The notes under the pieces were generated by a model. That model did no database searches and was not told the origin of the DNA. It saw only the letters and a program-made list of their open reading frames with translations. Both the position numbers and the translations under genes were made by a program. DNA of 64,000 nt from Blumeriella jaapii (taxonomy: Eukaryota; Ascomycota; Leotiomycetes; Helotiales; Drepanopezizaceae). Below, in pieces: positions 56,250-64,000 of the stretch. The number at the start of each line of letters is the position of its first letter. Position 1 is the first letter of the stretch. The stretch spans positions 310,001 to 374,000 of the forward strand of contig VWND01000019.1 in the NCBI GenBank assembly GCA_009599575.1, read 5' to 3'.

Positions 56250-58110
56250 TAAAGAAAAGAACTTAACAAATGCTTCAAATGAAAATCTAATATACACATT
56301 CTGAACAGCCAATTGCTTGTAAAATGATTCTTTAGATCGGGTATCACGCAAAAGAAAAGACTGTAATGCGAGGTATTTGAATGAGAGCTTTGGCTTCGAT
56401 GTTTAACAAGTTGACGAGCTTTGGCTTCGATTTTAAAAAAGTTGACCAACGACATCTTTGTTCTCTTCTACTTCCCCATTCCTTTTCAACATCTTCCCTC
56501 CCGGTCTCGAACAGGAGTTAGCATCATGACAACGCTCAGCTCACGCCTCTAGTCCCGCCTCGCCCGAGTTCTACTTCCACACCATCACAAGTCTGACCCG
56601 CGTTCCCGATGTTCCGACTGCGAAATGGCTTCGCAGGCTTGGACCTCCGGATCACCGATTCGGGATAGTGGAGCCCAGGTCGCGTACCCAAGATGGCTTG
56701 AGCGCGGAAGACACCGATTTGTCTTACAGTACGGTGAGTGAAGCGAAGTTGTGTGAATGCCGATCCTCTTTCATGGCATGAAATCGTGCGAAAAGGAAAA
56801 CCTCCCAACGCGAGGCGATGACCAGCAGCGAGCTTCTGACATCGGACATGAGCGCCGGAATCCGCATCACGGATAGGCACACCGCGGAGTCTGCGAGGGT
56901 TGGTGTTATGTCATTGCCGCTCCGATGGATCCTCCATCTCGTCTGAGATGCGATACGAGATGCGCCACGAGGTGGCGGCCGCTGCTGGGTGGGGGCGTGT
57001 TGGAATGGAATAAATAGCTGGCGGGCGGGCGCCTCGCGCGGCTAGTGGATAATGGCGAGGTGCTGTGGAGGATTTTCTCTCCCCGTTTCCTAGCACGCAA
57101 GACGCGATTGTGAAGACGTGTGTGAGTGTTGTGGTTTGGCTGTATAGCACGGTGTGTGTGTGTAGGCTGTGCTGTGGGGGCGTGGTTTCGCACTCATCAG
57201 GTACGGGGTGTTGTGTTTATCGCTACGCTCGCTTCGTGGCAGGCGGCCGTGACAGGACGATGGGAATGCATGTCCGGAATGGAGGGCTCGGGGAGTCGCT
57301 CCATGTCTTATTTACTTCCGGATGGCAACCCCCAAATCATGTCGCGTGGTACGGTACTGTACATGTGTCTCGGGGTGCTGACGGTGGTGGTACTGTACAG
57401 TACAGTACGTGGCAGATACCTCGGGTCTCAGTCTCAGGAGTCTCCCACTACCTTACATGAGACAGGAAACGAGGACGAACAAGACGAGGACGAATCAGAG
57501 TTGATTTGGTTTTTCATTTTACGCATTTAGAGGGGGCTGTCAGACTGTCGTTCGTCGGCATGCAAAAAGCAGCTCGAGGCAAAATGGACATCTGCGCTCA
57601 CCTACCTTTTGCTACTGTGCTGTACCTAATTATTTGTTTACCTACCTACCTCGGCTGCAGCCATAAATATAACCAGCTCAGCTATAGCTCCAGCTCGAGC
57701 TCGAGCTCCAACTCCACCAGCCCCAGCCCCAGCTCCCTCCCCATCCCCATCCCCACCCCCAGCCACCACAGGGCAACGCCGTAGTCCGCAAAGTGAATCC
57801 TCGGTTTTCTTCGGCGATGCTTCGGGTCGCCGTACTCCGGACGCGGAGAAGCACGGTGCGCTTGGGCTTGGGCTTCCCAGGGGCTGCTGGTCGTGTCTGG
57901 TGTTGTGTTGCGGATGGCTGGGTTGGCCATCTTGGGGAATCTTGGGATGGGGGCATGGGTGCAAGGTTTCGCTAGCGAGAGCAAAGGAGAGCAGAACCGA
58001 CCGGGGCCAGAACCCGCGAGCCTGACATGACAGTGCGCTTGTTGTAGAGAGGCAACGCAGTATGATATTGCACCGGGCGTTGAAGGCCTGGGGTTGCTGA
58101 AGTGGTGAGG
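56250..58110. other. Intergenic, no supported gene
   Basis: Balanced DNA with several overlapping frames up to 134 codons on both strands, none convincing. It includes a CCAGCTCGAGCTCGAGCTCC-type low-complexity run at 57690-57770 and TACC/TACGG simple runs near 57355-57410. Confidence 0.4.
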
Positions 58111-58199
58111 TCGTATGGTATGTACTTCAGGTAGTGTATGTAGTGTATGTGCTGTTGTAGTTTATGTTGTATATGTACTTTATGTGCTGTGTGTATTAT

Positions 58200-58410
58200 A
58201 TATACTTTTACTGTATGTAATGTATGTACTTTTACTGTTATTGTATGTACTTTTACTGGTATTGTATATACTTTTACTGGTATTGAATGTAATTTTACTG
58301 GTATTGAATGTACTTTTACTGCTGTTGTATGTACTTTTACTGGTATTGTATATACTTTTACTGGTATTGTATGTACTTTTACTGCTGTTGTATGTACTTT
58401 TACTGTACTT
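58200..58410. repeat. 21-bp minisatellite
   Basis: About ten copies of GTACTTTTACTGGTATTGTAT with variants (ATACTTTT, CTGCTGTTG). The period of 21 is a multiple of 3, which keeps artefactual frames open. Confidence 0.93.
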
Positions 58411-59270
58411 TATTTGTACAGCGTCTCTCCTTGTTTCCAGCCCCCTTTGCCACGCCCCTAGGATCGTTGGGGATTAGACTTTCGGACTTCGACGCATGGA
58501 AGCATTTGCGCCTGAAAGACTTGGGACATCGGGCATTTATGCACACGGCCCTTGCTGTCCGATCAGTACTGAATATCGTAAGTACACTCACTGACGGTCC
58601 GGGGGAGGAAGGACTTCTACATCGTATATCCTGGGATGGCGAACCGTCGTGAGCAGGCCTCTCTGGAAAAGTTCATGATGCTTGTCATGCAGAGTGCTTT
58701 CATCCTGTGCCGTACAGGAGCACGGGAAGAGGCGTCTACACGCCTTTCATTTTCAATCTACGGTATGGCCTGGTATGGGACTTCTAGAGTCGTCCAGGAC
58801 TGCTCGTCGCTCGTCTTTTCCTTTCTTTACTTTTGGCTCGCTTGCTGCCTCGCTTGCTGTCTCGCTTGTTGGCTCGCTTACCCCTCGCTTACTCCCTCGC
58901 TTACCCCCTCGCTTGTCTCCTCGCCTACCTCCGACAAAGCCCAGCCCCGCTTGACCCGTATCCAGCTTAGCGTGGCCCAGCCAGGCGCTAGACCCAAACA
59001 GGAACAGCGTCCCCAGTGGACCTCAACCTCCAAGTTCGTCACCCTCGAACTTCCTCCCCTCCAACATCAACCTCATCAACAACTTCACCCATCCCACAAC
59101 CCTCTCTCTCCCTCGAGGCCATCGATCGCGAAGAAGCTCCTTCGACAGCGAGACTCCGCGGTCAGGTTCATCGCACGCTCGTCGCCCGCGGCCCAGCTCT
59201 CGTCTCGTCGTCGCACGAGGAGCCCCCGACGTCGCCGTCGACCCATCACCACGCAGCCCCAGCATCATAC
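58411..59270 (+). promoter_or_regulatory. Casein kinase I promoter and 5' UTR region
   Basis: It contains a pyrimidine-rich repeat of CTCGCTTGCTGC/CTCGCTTACCCC type at 58835-58940 followed by CT/CA-rich leader sequence to 59270. Long CT-rich leaders are common in fungal housekeeping genes. The start of transcription cannot be placed exactly. Confidence 0.45.
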
Positions 59271-59272
59271 AG

Positions 59273-59517
59273 GTATGTGATCAGGCCCTCCCATCTCCGG
59301 CAGCACCGCTCGAGAGCCTGGAGCGGTGGGAGCTGCATTCCCCGCGGCGCCCTCAGCACCATCGGCATCATCAGCTTCATCTCGGCGTCGACGGCCAGCT
59401 GGCAGTTGTGGGCGTTTGCGGCCACGGCCCAGTGGCCCACAGCACCGCTGCGCGGTGGCCCTTCTCAGCCTCATCCACGACCACAAGCAACTCAGCTAAC
59501 TCCCTCTCTCCGCCTAG
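59273..59517 (+). other. Probable 5'UTR intron of casein kinase I
   Basis: Donor GTATGT at 59273, branch GCTAAC at 59495-59500 and acceptor CCTAG ending 59517, 245 bp. It lies before the coding start at 59665. All three signals match the fungal consensus. Confidence 0.6.
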
Positions 59518-59664
59518 ATCGTCTCGCCTCCTCCTCGACCAGACCTCCGCCACCCCATCGGCCTCGTCGACCTGCAATCCACACCCCACAACGGCCCTCT
59601 TCGACTCGTGTATCGGTCACCCCCCCTCTCCAACCCAAGATCTAGAGTCCATAGTTGAAGCAAG

Positions 59665-61239
59665 ATGACTACTATGGTGAATCCACCCGCTTCCAAGTCG
59701 AAATGCAATCCTCTGGTTTATACTCCCTTTCATCGACTTCCCACGAGCACTTCTCGTCCGCACGCGGCCGTGCTGCCATGGAACGAGAGGCCGGCGTCTG
59801 TCCGCGTTGCCATTCGAGTTCCACGGCAGCCTTGCGCTCGTGTCTCCCCGCGCTCTCCTGCCCCCGCTGCCCCCTCACTTGCACATGGCCATCCTTCGCG
59901 TCGGTGACCCATCATGCTGACGGACATGAACTCGCAGGATCTTCGCGTCGGGAACAAGTACCGCATCGGTCGTAAGATCGGTAGTGGCAGTTTCGGCGAC
60001 ATCTACCTCGGAACCAACATCATCTCGGGTGAGGAGATCGCCATCAAGCTGGAGTCGGTCAAGGCGAAGCACCCCCAGCTCGAGTATGAGGCCCGCGTCT
60101 ACAAGTCCCTGGCCGGGGGCGTCGGCATCCCCTTTGTCCGCTGGTTCGGTACCGAATGTGACTACAACGCCATGGTCCTCGATCTCCTCGGACCCAGCTT
60201 GGAGGATCTCTTCAACTTCTGCAACCGCAAGTTCTCGCTCAAGACGGTCCTCCTGCTCGCCGATCAACTGATCTCCCGCATCGAGTACATCCACGCCAAG
60301 TCCTTCATCCACCGTGACATCAAGCCTGACAACTTCTTGATGGGCATTGGCAAGCGCGGCAACCAGGTCAACGTCATTGACTTTGGGCTGGCCAAGAGTA
60401 CCGCGACCCCAAGACGCACTTCCACATCCCGTACCGTGAGAACAAGAACCTGACGGGAACGGCCCGCTACGCGTCCATCAACACCCACTTGGGAGTCGGT
60501 GCGTGACCCCTCTCCTTGCGTCCGCCTCTCCCCCAACTGAGCTGACGTGCACGCAGAGCAATCCCGCCGTGATGACATGGAGTCGCTCGGCTATGTCATG
60601 CTGTACTTCTGCCGTGGCTCCCTGCCATGGCAAGGTCTGAAGGCCGCCACCAAGAAGCAGAAGTACGACCGCATCATGGAGAAGAAGATGACCACCCCGA
60701 CCGAGGTCCTCTGTCGCGGCTTTCCCAACGAGTTTGCCATCTACCTCAACTACACCCGCTCGCTCCGCTTCGATGACAAGCCCGACTACTCGTACCTCCG
60801 CAAGATCTTCCGCGATCTCTTCGTCCGCGAGGGCTTCCAGTACGACTACGTCTTCGATTGGACCGTCTACAAGTACCAGAAGAACGCGCAGGCCATTGCG
60901 CAGGCCGCCGGTCAGCAGCCCGCCCCAGAGGAGGAGGAGAAGCCCGGACGCATCCGCACCAACGTCGCCGCGGCCGGCGGAGCCAACGCCCAAGGCACCA
61001 AGCCCGGAGCCATCTCGGGATCCCGCCGCAAGATCATTGAGCGCGGTGCCAGCGGGGCCGGTGTCGACTCGCCCGATGCCAACCGCGCCGTCGGCGGAAG
61101 CGATAGGATGTGAGTGTCTTGCTGGCTCCGGTTCCTTGTAAGGGAATTTTCCTCTTCGCGTTTAGTGTGCTTCGATGACGCTGGCCGCGAGGAGAATGAA
61201 TGCTGACTGGATGGCTGACGCTCTAGTCTCCGAAAATAG
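59665..61239 (+). CDS. ckiA: Casein kinase I, essential Ser/Thr kinase (one-base frame break)
   Basis: Orthologue of yeast Hrr25 and Aspergillus CkiA, a kinase in cell growth, trafficking and clock control. Exons: 59665-59676 (MTTM), 59938-60498, 60557-61109 and 61227-61239. Introns: 261 bp (donor GTGAAT), 58 bp and 117 bp, with GCTGAC branches. The short first exon is chosen because fungal orthologues begin [20 protein letters not shown]; an ATG at 59914 would replace it. Visible: glycine loop [11 protein letters not shown] (about residue 19), [10 protein letters not shown], catalytic HRDIKPDN (about 129), DFG (about 152), the CK1-specific ASINTHLG and [11 protein letters not shown]. After DFGLAK the sequence reads AAGAGTAC where AAGAAGTAC is expected, so one A near 60396-60397 is missing and the frame shifts; downstream sequence is fully conserved in the next frame. 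Length with that base would be about 379 residues. If intron 3 is retained, translation stops at 61113. Confidence 0.92.
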
Positions 61240-63945
61240 GCTCCGCTCTGCCTCCAAAGGTGCTGGATATTCTACGGGTTCGTACCGACCAAAGCGCGAG
61301 GAACAGAACGGACAGCAGTGGGGTGGGAATTATTGATCTGTGTACTTGGACGCGTCTCCCTCGTCGGCTCTCGATACGCGATGGTCGACCTGCGGCAGCA
61401 TCGTCTGGCTCACCCAACTCATCTTGCTGGCCCGATCTGAACGTCTCGTGGAGGTCGTTCTGGCCCGATATCACCACTCATCTTCCGCTATGGACTTGCT
61501 TTTCTTTCGTTACGACTCTTCGATTTGACGGATTACACAATGGCTCGAGCACCTTGGACATCAGCCTGACACCTCACCCCCGGTGAGGCCGGTCAGCAAT
61601 GTCCAAAGCCATCGAACGGCATGCCGATGTCATCACATCCACCATTTCGGAGCGCCCATGCACCCCGAGAGATCGATCACCCCCCTGCCCAAGGACGTGG
61701 ACCTGGTCCGCTCCCGCTTGATCTCGCCGAAGAACGCCGCAACCGGGTCAGGCAAGCTCGTTTGCACACTCTGGTGGCAGCCCCCGCGCCGGATGCATTC
61801 AGAGCAGATCCTCTGTTGGCTCCTGGGACATGTCTTGCGCATCATGGTTTCTTTTTCTCGTTGGTTTTCCTTTCCTTTCGCGTGGCCCTGGGCAGAGGGG
61901 AGGTCTGGGGGAGATAATGTGGGGGGGGGGCGAAGCGATCTGTCGGACGTGTGGTCTCACGCAAGGGGCGGCACGACGCGCTCGCCGTGGCAGACTCGCC
62001 TTCTCATCGCACCACCAGCACTTCACGACCCTCGAGGGATAGAACATGGAGAGTGGCCACCGGGGCGGCGATTTCTTTTTCTGCATGGTTTTTCTGTTTT
62101 TGCTTGTTTTTTCGCGCTGGAATATGGGGAGGGTCTCTGAAAGGAGAAGACAGTACGTCCACAGGGCAAGACGAGAGAGCCCTCGCACTGGTCTTTAATG
62201 ACGTTCATGGATGCTCACGATGGATGTTGGTGAGAAGGAGGTTTCGGCCGCTTTACTTGCTGCATGCTACATAGGCTCTACAATCCGCTGCTTTAGTCAA
62301 TCTTTACCAATGGCAACCCACAATCGATCTTGTGTACGCGTGCGTGATTCGTGAAGATTTCTGTATTGACCACGTTCTTTCGCACCACGGTGGCACCGAA
62401 CGCCGGGCCCTTTCTCCGCCCTCTCTTCTCCGTGCTTTCTTCCCTTCTGCTCTATTGGGCTGAGTCTCGATTGCTGTGCAAACCAAAGAGAATCGTTTAA
62501 AACTTGGGCTTCGGCAACGTGCGGTAAGGTAGATGTGAGACAAGAGGCTGCAATAAATCGATCTGATTTCTTCCCCCGCGTAGGTATTCTCGGTTGGAAC
62601 GAAGTGCAGCATTGGAACGTGGGATGGAAAATTGCCAAAGCGCAACAATCATCAACATGTCAGACGACCTGTCGAGGTTCCCAAGGGGAAGATTGCCATT
62701 TCCAAGCTCGGAACCGCGAAGGAGAAGCGTCTTCTTCTGATTTACAGCTTGGCTGGCTCTACGACAGAGCTGTGCGAGATGAAAGCTCTCGGGCTTTTGA
62801 TGGGTGGATGGATGGATGATGGATGGATGGGATGTATGGAAGAGATAACACGGCTGATTCAAATGCAAGTCGTTCCTTAAAAGGCGATTACCATCTTTGT
62901 CAATTGTTGATAAGTATGTATGTACATGTTTCACGTAAGGTGGAGGGTTGGGTGGAAAGAGCCTTGGAAAGGCGAGAAGATAGATGATTGTGACTTCAAA
63001 GGCCGCCGAGGTCATCAAGATACTCAACGAAATGGTAGCAAGCAGCAATGTCAGAACCAAGAAGCCTCGAGTTGACGCCCAGGACCCAAGCATCTTTGGT
63101 AGCTGACCTCTTGAAGAAACCAGGTTGGGGAACTCGGCCTAAACTGCCACTTTGTCACGATAACATAGATGTTACATACAGCATTGGAAGCAAAATGAGC
63201 TTCTAGGAGTCGGCTGTAGGCAGACGTAATAGGGAAAAGCGAGTCCGGGAATCGAGACGGATGTTCTAGCGTGACAGTAGATCTTTGGGTCTGGTGTTTG
63301 GCCAACACTTGCTTCTACGACAGATCACCACAGCCTACGAGCTGTACGGACTCGAAATGAATTCCAAAAGACCCGTATCATAGATTTCGAGGCCAGCGCT
63401 TCCCGAGCTCGAAATGTCGAAGGACTTGTGGATCTGACATTCTGCTGCGGGCTTCCTTACTCGCGGGGAGATATCGACTTGGCCAGTATCAATATAGGAG
63501 TCTGGAACATTTAGTAAAGGTTAAGAACAGGATAATAGGAGGGTTTGAACAGAGTCGTTTTACTCCGCTGAAAGTGATCAAGTAAGAAATTTGGTAGTTG
63601 GGAATTGGAGCTAGCAGTCAAGGAAAACCCACAAGTGGTTTTCACACAAAGGAGATATGTTTTGAAACACGAAACACGAAAGCGTCCTGCGTCGAGGCGA
63701 AACTCGAACAGAAGCTACATTAGGCAACTAGCCTTACCTACCTACTCTTCCTTGTTCCACCGGAGTCAAGGCTTAACAAATTCGACGCACGACAACTTCA
63801 TAACAGTCATACCACAGGTTCATGACCACACATCTGGAAGAGTCTTGTACCTACCTGCACACAGCCATCTGGCGGAGGACCTGTCCCTCGACACCCCCCC
63901 AAAGATTATCTGCATCTAGAACCTCCTGATCTAGGTGACCCAAAC
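61240..63945. other. Casein kinase 3' flank and intergenic DNA
   Basis: No convincing gene. A minus-strand frame at 62497-63093 (198 codons) starts with two hydrophobic stretches (LVLTLLLATISLSILMTSAA), but the rest is low-complexity. A GGATG/GATG simple repeat lies at 62803-62843. Confidence 0.4.
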
Positions 63946-63949
63946 CAAC

Positions 63950-64000
63950 ATGTCTTCCAACTCCTCCAGCGACCCACACCTCGTGATAGCAACCCCACAA
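63950..64000 (+). CDS. Start of a gene cut by the window end
   Basis: An ATG at 63950 in good context (CCAACATGT) opens 17 codons, MSSNSSSDPHLVIATPQ, to the window end. The Ser-rich start and preceding CCAAACCAAC leader fit a fungal gene start, but too little is visible to name it. Confidence 0.4.
   Translation, partial: MSSNSSSDPHLVIATPQ

Noticed and set aside
57065..57530. Two overlapping frames of 131 and 134 codons
   Set aside because: They overlap in different frames with no motif or splice support and no codon-bias difference I can judge by eye.
61583..62140. 185-codon plus-strand frame
   Set aside because: It has no domain, no start context and competing frames of equal length on both strands.
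62497..63093. 198-codon minus-strand frame with hydrophobic start
   Set aside because: It has no conserved motif, ends in low-complexity sequence and overlaps a GATG repeat; it could be real but the evidence is too weak to call.
46171..64000. tRNA genes in the balanced region
   Set aside because: I looked for a GGTTCRANYCC-type B box with a matching cloverleaf and found none I could support by eye.

Overview
The window looks like a filamentous ascomycete (Pezizomycotina) chromosome with two compartments. Positions 1 to about 44.2 kb form a very AT-rich, gene-free block in which surviving C is mostly in CpG and CpA has largely become TpA, with Trp and Gln codons turned into stops; this is the signature of repeat-induced point mutation (RIP). 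From about 48 kb onward base composition is balanced and genes have short fungal introns with GTATGT-type donors and GCTAAC/GCTGAC branch sites. No species call is made.

The AT-rich block is a nested stack of LTR retrotransposons that can be unpicked by LTR pairs and target-site duplications. An old Ty3/gypsy chromovirus (R3, plus strand, cut by the window start) holds two insertions of a 413-bp-LTR chromovirus (R1): R1-a (2543-27603, minus, TSD AATTT) and R1-b (28814-43524, minus, TSD GCTAA). R1-a is split by an 11.3-kb gypsy element with 267-bp LTRs (R2, 4477-22193, minus, TSD GTAT), which carries a long degraded reading frame of unknown function downstream of integrase. R2 is in turn split by a young, un-RIPed chromovirus (R4, 8468-14882, minus, TSD ATATA) with identical 266-bp LTRs. 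R1-b is split by R1-c (32703-40063, plus, TSD AGGCC). All eight LTRs of R1 and R2 show stronger RIP toward the inside of the element than toward the outside.

Positions 43.5-48 kb are a transition zone of tandem repeats, a solo LTR of the R4 family and simple repeats. Gene-bearing DNA follows: cytoplasmic aspartyl-tRNA synthetase (three exons, 48131-50046), a long intergenic stretch with an exact 100-bp satellite, a duplicated 330-bp unit with an inserted hairpin, a 21-bp minisatellite, then casein kinase I (59665-61239, four coding exons plus a 5'UTR intron) and the first codons of a further gene at the right edge. The kinase reading frame is broken by one missing base just after its DFG motif, and R4 has six single-base homopolymer frame breaks; together these suggest residual assembly indels, although real mutations cannot be excluded.

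The two housekeeping genes act in cytoplasmic translation and in protein phosphorylation; nothing suggests they work together. The most notable observations are the extra reading frame in R2, the self-priming and frameshift signals in R4, and the inside-out RIP gradient in the LTRs.
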